Shown: piece by piece, positions 7,315 to 15,155 of the stretch
Layout of the letters: the number at the start of each line of letters is the position of its first letter
How positions within the stretch are numbered: position 1 is the stretch's first letter
Source of the DNA: Candidatus Campylobacter infans
GTDB lineage: Bacteria; Campylobacterota; Campylobacteria; Campylobacterales; Campylobacteraceae
Direction of reading: 5' to 3'
Assembly (NCBI GenBank): GCA_009827235.1
Contig: SPMW01000013.1
Location: 1 to 40,916 of the forward strand
Length of the DNA: 40,916 nucleotides
The notes under the pieces: model-generated
Databases searched by the model: none
What the model was told of the DNA's origin: nothing
The model's input: the letters and a program-made list of their open reading frames with translations, nothing else
Translations under genes and position numbers: made by a program

Positions 7315-8408
7315 TGGATTTGATAAACGATTTTAGGGATAAGGATAAAATTTTAGCCCTTGCGAGTTTGATTAAAAATGAAAGCAAAAAGCTAGAAAAA
7401 CCGCTAAATGTAATGGAGATTTGTGGCGGACATACACATAGTATTATGAAATTTGGCCTGCCGCAGTTATGCTCTGAGATGATAAATTTTATCCACGGCC
7501 CTGGCTGTCCTGTGTGCGTGCTGCCACGAGAACGCATTGATGAGGCTATAAAGCTAGCAGATGATGAAAATACGATATTTTGCACGCTTGCTGATATGAT
7601 GAGAGTTAGAGGCTCGTATCAAAGCCTAATGGATTTGCGCGCCAAAGGGCGCGATATTAGAGCGCTTTATTCTCCACTTGATGCTCTTAAAATCGCCTTA
7701 GAAAATCCCGCAAAACGCGTGATATTTTTTGCCATAGGTTTTGAAACTACAACGCCTATGAGTGCGGTGCTAATTAAAAAAAGCTTAGAAAAGGGCATTA
7801 AAAATTTATTTTTTCACATAAATCATGTGATGGTGCCACAAGTAATTAGAGCTATAATGAGCGATAAAAGCTGTAAAATTAAGGCGTTTTTAGCCCCTAG
7901 CCATGTAAGCGTGATAGTAGGAAGTGATGAATATAGCGCGCTTGCAAATGAGTTTAAGACGCCTTTTGCAATTTGTGGTTTTGAGCCGCTTGATGTGCTT
8001 GATAGCATTTTAAATTTAATCCATCAAAGCTTACAAAATCGCCATGAGGTTTATAATGAATATAAAAGAGTGGTTAAGCAAAAAGGCAATGAACTAGCTA
8101 AAAGCATTGTAAGAGAGTATTTTGAGCCTTGCGATTTTACTTGGAGGGGGCTTGGGGTAATTGCTAAAAGTGGAATGGATTTAAAGAGCGAGTTTGATGA
8201 AATAAACGCTAAAAAACGCTTTGATTGTAGGGTGGAGAGTTTGGGTGAGAATAAAGCGTGTATTTGTGCGCAAATTTTAAAAGGCTTGGCAAAACCTTAT
8301 GATTGTAAGGTTTTTGCTAAAACTTGCACTCCACAAAATCCGCTTGGCTCTTGTATGGTAAGTGGTGAGGGAGCTTGCGCGGCTTATTATAAATACGCGA
8401 TTAAATAA
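7314..8408 (+). CDS. hypD: Hydrogenase maturation protein HypD
   Basis: The 364-residue iron-sulfur protein works with HypC and HypE to build the Fe(CN)2CO cofactor of [NiFe]-hydrogenase. Cys37 in ICGGHTH and the GPGCPVC motif (Cys65, Cys68) are the conserved cofactor and redox cysteines; the C-terminal cysteines in FAKTCTPQNPLGSCMVSGEGAC match the 4Fe-4S ligands. All expected parts are present, so the gene is intact despite the upstream methyltransferase remnant, whose last stop overlaps its ATG. hypE, normally the next gene, is missing here: galE follows after 9 bases. Confidence 0.95.
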   Translation: MDLINDFRDKDKILALASLIKNESKKLEKPLNVMEICGGHTHSIMKFGLPQLCSEMINFIHGPGCPVCVLPRERIDEAIKLADDENTIFCTLADMMRVRGSYQSLMDLRAKGRDIRALYSPLDALKIALENPAKRVIFFAIGFETTTPMSAVLIKKSLEKGIKNLFFHINHVMVPQVIRAIMSDKSCKIKAFLAPSHVSVIVGSDEYSALANEFKTPFAICGFEPLDVLDSILNLIHQSLQNRHEVYNEYKRVVKQKGNELAKSIVREYFEPCDFTWRGLGVIAKSGMDLKSEFDEINAKKRFDCRVESLGENKACICAQILKGLAKPYDCKVFAKTCTPQNPLGSCMVSGEGACAAYYKYAIK

Positions 8409-8417
8409 AGGCAAAAA

Positions 8418-9410
8418 ATGAATATTTTAATTACAGGCGGGGCTGGCTATATCGGCTCTTTTGTGTTAAGGGCATTTTTAGAGCAAAAAAAGCACGATAT
8501 TTGCGTGGTGGATAATCTTTCTAGCGGTTCTTTAAAAACGCTTGAAATTTTAAAAAATTTAGGCGATTTTAGCTTTTTTAAGTGCGATTTAAGCGATGAA
8601 AATGAGTTAGAAAAAATTTTTAAATTAAAACAATTTGAGGCGATTTTACATTTTGCTGCTTTTATCGAAGTAGCCCAAAGTATGATAGAGCCGTTAAAAT
8701 ACTACACAAATAACACGACAAACACCTTAAAGCTTATAAATCTAGCTAGCAAATATGGCGTAAAATATTTTATTTTTAGCTCCACGGCTGCTGTTTATGG
8801 AGAGCCTAAATCTGCTTTAATTAGCGAGGATAGCGAGCTTTGCCCGCTAAATCCTTATGGTCGCTCTAAGATGATGAGCGAGCAAATTTTAAAAGATTAT
8901 GCTATGGTAAATGAAAATTTTAAATACGCGATTTTGCGCTATTTTAATGTGGCTGGTGCTAGCTTTGATGGTTTGATAGGGCAAAATTACCCAAATGCCA
9001 CGCATTTAATAAAAGTTCTTTGCCAAAGTATCACTAAAAAGCGTGAAAGTATGAGCATTTTTGGCGATGATTATGATACAAAAGATGGGACTTGTATTAG
9101 AGATTACATACACGCGCAGGATTTAGCAAGTGCGCATTTATCGGCCTTGGATTATCTTATAAAAGAGCAAAAAAGCCAAATTTTTAATGTAGGTTATGGC
9201 AAGGGATATAGCGTGCGTGAAGTAATTGAAGCTGCTAAGCGCGTAAGCAAAGAAAGCTTTAAAATTTTAAACGCGCCAAGGCGAGCTGGCGACCCTGCAA
9301 GCCTAATAGCAAATGCAAATAAATTAAAAGAATTAACAAACTGGCGCCCAAAATACGACAATCTTGATGAGATTATTAAAAGCGCGCTAGAATGGGAGAA
9401 AAAGCTATGA
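8418..9410 (+). CDS. galE: UDP-glucose/UDP-GlcNAc 4-epimerase
   Basis: A short-chain dehydrogenase-type epimerase of 330 residues. It has the NAD motif TGGAGYIGS (6-14), Ser121-Ser122-Thr123 and the catalytic pair Tyr147 and Lys151 (YGRSK). It interconverts UDP-glucose and UDP-galactose; the Campylobacter enzyme next to the N-glycosylation genes, often called Gne, also makes UDP-GalNAc. The neighbouring pglH and pglJ genes encode putative GalNAc transferases, so UDP-GalNAc supply is the likely main role. The start has a weak upstream AAGG; its stop overlaps the ugd start as ATGA. Substrate range cannot be read from the sequence. Confidence 0.9.
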   Translation: MNILITGGAGYIGSFVLRAFLEQKKHDICVVDNLSSGSLKTLEILKNLGDFSFFKCDLSDENELEKIFKLKQFEAILHFAAFIEVAQSMIEPLKYYTNNTTNTLKLINLASKYGVKYFIFSSTAAVYGEPKSALISEDSELCPLNPYGRSKMMSEQILKDYAMVNENFKYAILRYFNVAGASFDGLIGQNYPNATHLIKVLCQSITKKRESMSIFGDDYDTKDGTCIRDYIHAQDLASAHLSALDYLIKEQKSQIFNVGYGKGYSVREVIEAAKRVSKESFKILNAPRRAGDPASLIANANKLKELTNWRPKYDNLDEIIKSALEWEKKL

Positions 9411-10777
9411 AAATTGCGATGATTGGTAGCGGGTATGTGGGTTTAGTAAGTGGTGCTTGCCTAGCTAAAATGGGTAATGATGTAATTTGCGTGGATATAG
9501 ATGAAAACAAAATAAAAGCCCTAAATAACGCACAAATTCCAATCTACGAGCCAGGACTTAGCGAGATAATCCAGCAGTGCTTTAAAAACGGCACATTAAA
9601 ATTTAGCACAAACTTAAAAAACGCACTAGATCTTAGCGATATTTGCTTTATAGCTGTTGGCACGCCTATGGGAGCTAATGGAGAAGCAGATTTAGGCTAT
9701 GTGCTTGAAGTGGCTAAAAGCATAGGCCAGCTAATGACAAAAAGGCTAATTATAGTAGATAAAAGCACAGTGCCAGTTGGCACGGCTGATAAAGTAAGCC
9801 AGATTATAGCAGACAAGCTAGCTAAGCGTGGGTTGGATTTGGAGTTTGATGTGGTTAGTAATCCTGAGTTTTTAAAAGAAGGTGCTGCCATAGAGGATTT
9901 TTTAAAGCCTGATCGCGTGGTAATTGGCGCAAGTAGTGAGTATGCTTTTGGGATTATGGCTGAGCTTTATGCGCCCTTTATGAAAAGCCACGATAGGCTA
10001 ATTAAAATGGATGTGCGCTCAGCTGAAATGACAAAATACGCCGCAAACTCAATGCTTGCTACTAAAATAAGCTTTATCAATGAAATGGCAAATATTTGCG
10101 AGCTTGTAGGCGCTGATATAAATGCTGTAAGAAAAGGCATAGGCAGCGATTCGCGCATAGGGTATAGTTTTATTTATCCAGGATGTGGCTATGGCGGGAG
10201 TTGCTTTCCAAAAGATGTGGAGGCTTTGATTTTTAGCGCGCAAAATCACGGCTTTGATCCGCTTATTTTAAAAGCAGTTCAAAAGCGCAATGAACGCCAA
10301 AAAATGGTTTTGGTTGAAAAAATTTTAAATTATTTTGGGCTAAATTTTAATTTAGATGAAGGCTTAAATGATGAAAAGCTCACGCCTAATCTTTTAAAAG
10401 GCCGTAAAATCGCTATTTGGGGGCTTACTTTTAAGCCAAATACTGATGATATGAGGCAAGCTAGCTCTTTAACATGTGTGCGTAAATTAAGCCAGTGCGG
10501 GGCAAGCTTAAATGTTTATGATCCAAAAGGCTTTAAAGAGGCTAAGATTTATTTTAAGGATTTGGATCTAAATTATGCTCTTAGCAAATATGATACGCTT
10601 GATGGGTGCGATTGCTTGGTGCTTTTGACTGAATGGAGCGAGTTTAGAAGCCCAGATTTTATGGAGATTAAAAAACGCCTTAAAAATCCTGTGATTTTTG
10701 ATGGACGCAATCAATATAACGCAAAAACTCTAAAAGAACTTGGCTTTAAATATTATCAAATCGGTGTTAGAGCCTAA
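9407..10777 (+). CDS. ugd: UDP-glucose 6-dehydrogenase
   Basis: A 456-residue cytosolic enzyme that oxidises UDP-glucose twice to UDP-glucuronate. Seen: the N-terminal Rossmann motif GSGYVG (7-12), GTPMGANGEADLGYV (85-99), NPEFLKEGAA, and the catalytic Cys266 in GYGGSCFPKD. I chose the ATG at 9407, which overlaps the galE stop as ATGA and starts at the conserved MKIAMIGSGYVG; an in-frame ATG five codons earlier lies inside galE and adds nothing conserved. UDP-glucuronate points to a uronic-acid-containing glycan, perhaps capsule or LPS, exported by the flippase encoded next. Confidence 0.93.
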   Translation: MKIAMIGSGYVGLVSGACLAKMGNDVICVDIDENKIKALNNAQIPIYEPGLSEIIQQCFKNGTLKFSTNLKNALDLSDICFIAVGTPMGANGEADLGYVLEVAKSIGQLMTKRLIIVDKSTVPVGTADKVSQIIADKLAKRGLDLEFDVVSNPEFLKEGAAIEDFLKPDRVVIGASSEYAFGIMAELYAPFMKSHDRLIKMDVRSAEMTKYAANSMLATKISFINEMANICELVGADINAVRKGIGSDSRIGYSFIYPGCGYGGSCFPKDVEALIFSAQNHGFDPLILKAVQKRNERQKMVLVEKILNYFGLNFNLDEGLNDEKLTPNLLKGRKIAIWGLTFKPNTDDMRQASSLTCVRKLSQCGASLNVYDPKGFKEAKIYFKDLDLNYALSKYDTLDGCDCLVLLTEWSEFRSPDFMEIKKRLKNPVIFDGRNQYNAKTLKELGFKYYQIGVRA

Positions 10778-10778
10778 G

Positions 10779-12293
10779 ATGGCATTAAATTTATTTGCAT
10801 CTGTGGCATTTTTTGTCTTACAATTTGGGATAAATTTTTTTCTAACGCCTTTTATTTTAGGCTCTATTGGGAGCGAGGCTTATGGATTTTTGATCCTTAT
10901 AGGCTCGCTTATTTCATACTCTTATATTCTCACAGCTCTTAGCAATGCGATGGCTGGGCATTTTATAGCTAGTAATTACCATAAAAACGATATTTTAAGC
11001 GCGTCAAGCTTTTATACATCAGCACTAATTGCAAATATATTTTTTAGCTTTTTGATAGCTTTGTTTGGGGTATTTTTTATAATTTATTTAGTAAATTTTA
11101 TTCACATTAGCCCTTGGCTTGTTTTGGATGTTAAAATTTGCTTTTGCTTGTATGCTTTAAATGTGATTTTAGGCTTATATAATGGGATTTTGGGCATTCA
11201 CGCTTTTAGTAAAAATAAAATGTATTTGCTTTCATTTCGTCAAGCTTTTTCAAGCTTGATTAGCGCATGTTTTATGTTAATTTTATATTATTTTTATAAG
11301 CCTTTAATCTCTTATGCTCCGCTAAGTGCGCTATTTGCGAGTATTTTAATTTTATTTAGTTCTTTATTGCTTGCTAAAAAACTAAACACAAAAATAAAAT
11401 TTCAATTTAATCTTTTTTGCTTTGATAAACTTAAAATTTTATGTAAAGCTGGTGCATTTTCAAGCCTTACTTTATTAGCACAGAGTATTTTAAATAGCGT
11501 GGAGTTGTTGTTTTGTAATATCTTTTTAAATGCTGCTTCTATGGGGCTTGGAGCTGTTTTAAAGACTGTGGTTATTTTTATTGTTTCATTTATTGGGGCG
11601 GTGGCGCATTCGTATATGGCGCGTTTTATAGAGCTTTATTCTAAAAATAATATTAAGGCTTTGTTAGCCGAGCTTGCTTTTAGTTCTAAAATTTTATGTT
11701 TTATTTGTGCTGTGCCTATTGCCGTTTTTATGGTGTTTTGTAAGGATTTTTACACTCTTTGGCTGCCTTTTAATAAAAGCGAGGTTTTGCTTATTTCAAA
11801 TCTTACGCTAATTAGCCTAATTCCTGCTAGCTTGCTAGCTTGTATGCAATTACTAATAAATCTAAGCCCCGCTTTAAATAAGCAAAAAAACTCAAGCCTT
11901 GCTATGGTAATTCTTAGCTTAATTACGGCGATTGCTTTATTTGTGGCGTTAAAATTTTTTAATGCTGGTTTAATGGAGATGTTTATAATCTCAGCCTTGC
12001 TTTATAGCCTAAAAATCATCGTTTTTGATATTGTCAATGCTGCTGTTATTTTGGGGGTTAAAATTTCTAGTTTTGTTTATTTGTTTTTAAGAAATTTTGG
12101 GGTTTTTGCCTTAATTTTAACGATTTTAGCCTTGTTAAAGACGCAAATTTTAAATATCAACTCTTGGCTAAGCTTGATATTTTTTTGTGCTTTATTTTTG
12201 CTTTTTGCTTATTTGATGGCGTATTTTTTATTGTTTAATAGCTATGAAAAAACTTTATTTAAAAACAAAATTAAGGGGCATGTAAGGCTTTAA
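10779..12293 (+). CDS. Wzx-type polysaccharide flippase (MOP superfamily)
   Basis: A 504-residue protein made almost wholly of hydrophobic segments, about 12-14 membrane helices, with short charged loops. It starts ALNLFASVAFFVLQFGINFFLTPFIL and then GSEAYGFL, the usual opening of O-antigen and teichoic-acid flippases. It would move undecaprenyl-linked oligosaccharide across the inner membrane. I placed the start at 10779, one base after the ugd stop; an upstream in-frame start inside ugd would add 13 non-conserved residues. The ribosome site is weak, so translation may be coupled to ugd. It is clearly not PglK, the ABC-type flippase that accompanies the C. jejuni pgl cluster; this one has no nucleotide-binding domain. 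Confidence 0.82.
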   Translation: MALNLFASVAFFVLQFGINFFLTPFILGSIGSEAYGFLILIGSLISYSYILTALSNAMAGHFIASNYHKNDILSASSFYTSALIANIFFSFLIALFGVFFIIYLVNFIHISPWLVLDVKICFCLYALNVILGLYNGILGIHAFSKNKMYLLSFRQAFSSLISACFMLILYYFYKPLISYAPLSALFASILILFSSLLLAKKLNTKIKFQFNLFCFDKLKILCKAGAFSSLTLLAQSILNSVELLFCNIFLNAASMGLGAVLKTVVIFIVSFIGAVAHSYMARFIELYSKNNIKALLAELAFSSKILCFICAVPIAVFMVFCKDFYTLWLPFNKSEVLLISNLTLISLIPASLLACMQLLINLSPALNKQKNSSLAMVILSLITAIALFVALKFFNAGLMEMFIISALLYSLKIIVFDIVNAAVILGVKISSFVYLFLRNFGVFALILTILALLKTQILNINSWLSLIFFCALFLLFAYLMAYFLLFNSYEKTLFKNKIKGHVRL

Positions 12294-12323
12294 AATCTAT
12301 TATATTATTTAATAAATTTATTG

Positions 12324-12329
12324 TATAAT
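12324..12329 (+). promoter_or_regulatory. Probable -10 box before small membrane gene
   Basis: TATAAT within TTGTATAATATAATTT in a very AT-rich 93-base spacer between the flippase stop and the ATG at 12387. A GAAACGGAG ribosome site lies just before that ATG. Confidence 0.45.
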
Positions 12330-12386
12330 ATAATTTATTCTTACAAATATCATAATTAGAAAGCATTTAAAAGAAACGGAGATTAG

Positions 12387-12616
12387 ATGAGTAAATTAGA
12401 CAAAACAAAAACAATATTAGATGAGCTTAGAACTTGGCGTAATTATGCGATGACTTCTTTAATCGCTCTAATTGCGTTTAACTTTACTCAAAATAATAAA
12501 ATCAATACTTGGTTATTATATTTACTAGCTTATCAGCCATTCTTGTGCTTAGCATCTTTATTATTTTTTTACAAATTAAAATAAACAAAACAATTAAAGA
12601 ATTAGAGGAGCTTTGA
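12387..12616 (+). pseudogene. Small two-helix membrane protein with shifted C-terminus
   Basis: The frame starting at 12387 encodes MSKLDKTKTILDELRTWRN, a first membrane helix (YAMTSLIALIAFNF), then NNKINTW, and goes on in a less convincing way to a stop at 12582-12584. The frame one base back reads LVIIFTSLSAILVLSIFIIF, a clean second helix, then KINKTIKELEEL and a stop at 12614-12616. The tail in that frame is charged and helical and its stop falls 1 base before the next ATG at 12618. The natural product was therefore probably about 76 residues, with a one-base deletion near 12505-12520. I recall similar small two-helix proteins of unknown function in Campylobacter and Helicobacter. Confidence 0.65.
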
Positions 12617-12617
12617 A

Positions 12618-12701
12618 ATGGAAATTTTAACTATTTGCGTAATCTTATTTAGCTTTTTTTCTTTTTTTACCGCATTTTATATAGCACTACAAAACAAATA
12701 A
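12618..12701 (+). CDS. 27-residue single-helix membrane peptide
   Basis: An ATG with a very good GAGGAG ribosome site 8 bases upstream opens a 27-codon frame: a hydrophobic helix (about residues 3-23) ending in ALQNK. The ATG lies 1 base after the stop of the restored frame of the preceding membrane gene, so the pair looked coupled before the frameshift. Function unknown. The strong ribosome site and position argue that it is a real small gene rather than chance, though it could also be a shortened remnant. Confidence 0.5.
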   Translation: MEILTICVILFSFFSFFTAFYIALQNK

Positions 12702-12764
12702 GCTAGATTAATCTTTCTTTTGCTAGGTTACCTGCCATCTTGCTAATTTGCCACCTTTTTTGCT

Positions 12765-12852
12765 CTTAGAATTAAAGTAAAAAGTAGGCAAAGTTCTTGG
12801 CGTTAGTATTCAAACTCTTAGAAATTGGGATAAAAAGGGGTGTTTTAAGTGA
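12765..12852 (+). mobile_element. Remnant of a MerR-type helix-turn-helix, probably IS607-family TnpA
   Basis: From 12781 the plus strand reads KVGKVLGVSIQTLRNWDKKG, then CFK and a stop at 12850-12852. This is the N-terminal MerR-like DNA-binding helix-turn-helix typical of IS607-family serine recombinases and some phage excisionase-like proteins. A shift one base earlier gives LRIK from 12765, which fits the missing start. Nothing after the helix-turn-helix remains: no serine recombinase domain, no TnpB. The stop overlaps the GTG start of pglH. It shows that a mobile element once sat between the flippase and glycosyltransferase genes. A plain MerR regulator fragment is the alternative. Confidence 0.5.
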
Positions 12853-13868
12853 AAATTTGTTTTGTGATTTCTAATTTGCGTGGTGGTGGGGCTGAGCGCG
12901 TCATAAGCGTGCTTAGCTCGCATTTTGCTGATTTTTATGATACTAGCTTAGTATATTTTGAGCAAGAAAAACCATTTTATGAGCTAAATCCAAAGATAAA
13001 TTTAATTTCATTAAAAACGCCAAAAAATAGAATTTTAAAAATTTTATATAAAATTTTCAAAATCCGTAAAATTAGCGCAAAGCACGATATAATCATCTCT
13101 TTTATGGATACCACAAATATTTTAGTTTTATTTTCTTGTGCATTTTTAGGCAAAAAAATATTTATTAGCGAGCATTCTAGTTATGATGCAATAGGCTTTA
13201 AATTAGGGCTTTTAAGGCGGATTTTTTATCCATTTAGCAATGGTCTTAGCGTTTTAAGTAAGCAAGATTTTGAATATTTTACTTTTGTGAAAAATAAGGC
13301 CATAATCTACAATCCTTTTGCTTTTTATAAAGAATTTAGCGAGCAAGAAAATTTTAATAAAGAAAATTTGATTATTTTTGTTGGAAGGTTAGAAGATATC
13401 AAAGGCTGTGATATTTTTTTAAATGCCCTAAAAATCGCTGATTTAAAGGATTTTAGAGTTGAAATTTTAGGCGATGGGAGTCAAAAAAATGAGCTTGAAA
13501 GCCTAGCTAAAAACTTAAATATAAATGTAAAATTTCTTGGCTCCATAAAAGAAATTCAAAACTTTTACAAACGCGCTAAAATCATAGTTTCAAGCTCTAA
13601 AAGCGAGGGCTTGCCTAATGTTTTGATTGAAAGCATTTTTTATAAATGCCTTAGGGTCGCAACGCCTACAAATGGGGCAAAAGAGCTAATAAATGATGGC
13701 GTTGATGGCTTTTTGAGCAAGGATTTTAGCCCAAATGAACTAGCAAAAAGCATTCAAAAAGCTATAAATTGTGATGAAAAAATAAGCCAAAATGCTTATA
13801 AAAATATCGCAAATTTTAAATTAGAAAACATTTATCAAAAATGGCTTGATTTAATTAAAAAAGGCTAG
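12849..13868 (+). CDS. pglH: PglH-like GT4 glycosyltransferase
   Basis: A 339-residue family 4 glycosyltransferase with the N-terminal SNLRGGGAERVIS loop, NLIIFVGRLEDIKGCDIF opening the donor domain, and SKSEGLPNVLIES, the nucleotide-sugar E-x7-E motif. The run of ISFMDTTNI, EHSSYD and YPFSNGLSVL matches my memory of C. jejuni PglH, the polymerase that adds terminal GalNAc units to the lipid-linked N-glycan. It would act at the cytoplasmic face of the inner membrane. The start is GTG at 12849, with AAAAGGGG about 9 bases upstream; both lie within the recombinase remnant. pglJ follows after 2 bases. Exact acceptor and number of sugars added are not predictable. Confidence 0.78.
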   Translation: MKICFVISNLRGGGAERVISVLSSHFADFYDTSLVYFEQEKPFYELNPKINLISLKTPKNRILKILYKIFKIRKISAKHDIIISFMDTTNILVLFSCAFLGKKIFISEHSSYDAIGFKLGLLRRIFYPFSNGLSVLSKQDFEYFTFVKNKAIIYNPFAFYKEFSEQENFNKENLIIFVGRLEDIKGCDIFLNALKIADLKDFRVEILGDGSQKNELESLAKNLNINVKFLGSIKEIQNFYKRAKIIVSSSKSEGLPNVLIESIFYKCLRVATPTNGAKELINDGVDGFLSKDFSPNELAKSIQKAINCDEKISQNAYKNIANFKLENIYQKWLDLIKKG

Positions 13869-13870
13869 AA

Positions 13871-14989
13871 ATGAAAAAAATGGCTCTTTTTATTTACTCA
13901 ATGGGTGCTGGTGGGGCTGAGCGCGTGGTAAGCAATCTTTTAGCGCATTTAGCACAAAATTTTCAAGTGCATTTAATCTTAATGAATGAAAATATTTTTT
14001 ATGAAATTCCAAAAGGCGTAAAAATACATTATTTAGAACGCTCCAACCCTTATGAAAACGGCATTTTAAAGCTTTTAAAACTGCCATTTTTAGCACTTAA
14101 ATATAAAAAATTATGCTTTGATTTAAAAATAGATTTGCATTTTGTTTGGATGAATAGGCCTTGTTATATTGCGAGTTTGGCGCGAATTTTTGGGCAAAAA
14201 TCAAGGCTTATTATAAATGAATGCTCCACCCCAAGCGTGCTTTATCAAAACAAAAGCCTAAAAAATAAAATAAATAAAATTTTAATAAAAAAACTTTATC
14301 CCAGGGCTGATTTTATCTACACAAATAGCAGCGGGGCTTTTTATGATTTAAAAGATAATTTTTTAATAGATGCTAATAAAATGAAAATTTTGCCAAATGC
14401 CATAAATTACGCGCTAATTAAAGAAAAAATGAATGAAAAAATAAACTTAAATGAGCCTTTTATTTTAAGCGTTGGCAGGCTTGATGAGGGCAAAAATCAC
14501 GCCCTTTTAATCAATGCTTACGCAAGATTAAAAAGGCAAGATAAAAACGCCCCAAAGCTAGTAATAATCGGCGATGGAGAATTAAAAAATATTTTAAACG
14601 AACAAATAAATAAGCTTAATTTACAAAAAGATGTGCTTTTGCTTGGATTTAGAAAAAATCCTTATGCTTATATGGCAAAATGCGAAATATTTGTGTTTGT
14701 AAGCCGTTTTGAGGGCTTTTCAAATGTGTTGATTGAGGCATTAGCGTGTAGAAAATGCGTAATTTCTAGTGAGCATAAAAGCGGAGCAAAAGAGCTTTTA
14801 GGGGATAATGAATTTGGCATTTTAATGCCTGTTGATGATGAAATAGCCACATTTAAGGCTATGGCAATGGTTTTAAATGATGAAAATTTACGCAAAAATT
14901 ATGAAATCAAAGCAAGCCACCGCATACAAGAATTTGAGGCTAAAAACATAGCAAAAGGGCTAATAGACGAGCTTAATGCCTTTTTATAA
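13871..14989 (+). CDS. pglJ: PglJ-like N-glycan GalNAc transferase (GT4)
   Basis: A 372-residue family 4 glycosyltransferase. Features recalled from C. jejuni PglJ are nearly all present: FIYSMGAGGAERVV at the N-terminus, HLILMNE, LKLLKLPFLALKYKKLC, LIINECSTPSVLY, FILSVGRLDEGKNHALLI, LLLGFRKNPYAYMAKC and FEGFSNVLIEALAC with the two donor-site glutamates. PglJ adds the second GalNAc to undecaprenyl-diphospho-linked diNAcBac-GalNAc in the N-linked glycosylation pathway, at the inner membrane. It is coupled to pglH (2-base gap). The remaining pgl genes, including the oligosaccharyltransferase pglB, are not in the window: ccsBA follows, so the pathway is dispersed in this genome. Confidence 0.85.
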   Translation: MKKMALFIYSMGAGGAERVVSNLLAHLAQNFQVHLILMNENIFYEIPKGVKIHYLERSNPYENGILKLLKLPFLALKYKKLCFDLKIDLHFVWMNRPCYIASLARIFGQKSRLIINECSTPSVLYQNKSLKNKINKILIKKLYPRADFIYTNSSGAFYDLKDNFLIDANKMKILPNAINYALIKEKMNEKINLNEPFILSVGRLDEGKNHALLINAYARLKRQDKNAPKLVIIGDGELKNILNEQINKLNLQKDVLLLGFRKNPYAYMAKCEIFVFVSRFEGFSNVLIEALACRKCVISSEHKSGAKELLGDNEFGILMPVDDEIATFKAMAMVLNDENLRKNYEIKASHRIQEFEAKNIAKGLIDELNAFL

Positions 14990-15117
14990 CAAGGCTTAAT
15001 TACAATTTATCCTAATAGGCTTTAAAATTTTAAATATTCAAGCTTTTATCAAAATATCATCAAAAAAAGTAGAATTAAAAAAGTTATTTATTTGTAAAAT
15101 ATTCAAATTAGCTTGGT

Positions 15118-15123
15118 TATAAT
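15118..15123 (+). promoter_or_regulatory. Probable -10 box for ccsBA
   Basis: TATAAT in TTGGTTATAATGC, 32 bases before the ATG at 15156. Upstream is a run of A/T-rich DNA with periodic T blocks, the usual Campylobacter substitute for a -35 box. Confidence 0.55.
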
Positions 15124-15155
15124 GCTTGATTTTTGAAACTCAAAAAGGGGCAATA

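Noticed and set aside
8140..8160. G-rich run in hypD as a second phase-variation tract
   Set aside because: Only five and four consecutive G, interrupted, and the hypD frame is intact and conserved through it.
10740..10778. Earlier start for the flippase inside ugd
   Set aside because: The extra 13 residues are not hydrophobic or conserved and overlap the ugd end; the ATG at 10779 directly after the ugd stop fits better.
12702..12764. Spacer before the recombinase remnant as an insertion-sequence end
   Set aside because: I find no clear terminal repeat, hairpin or target duplication, so no boundary can be called.
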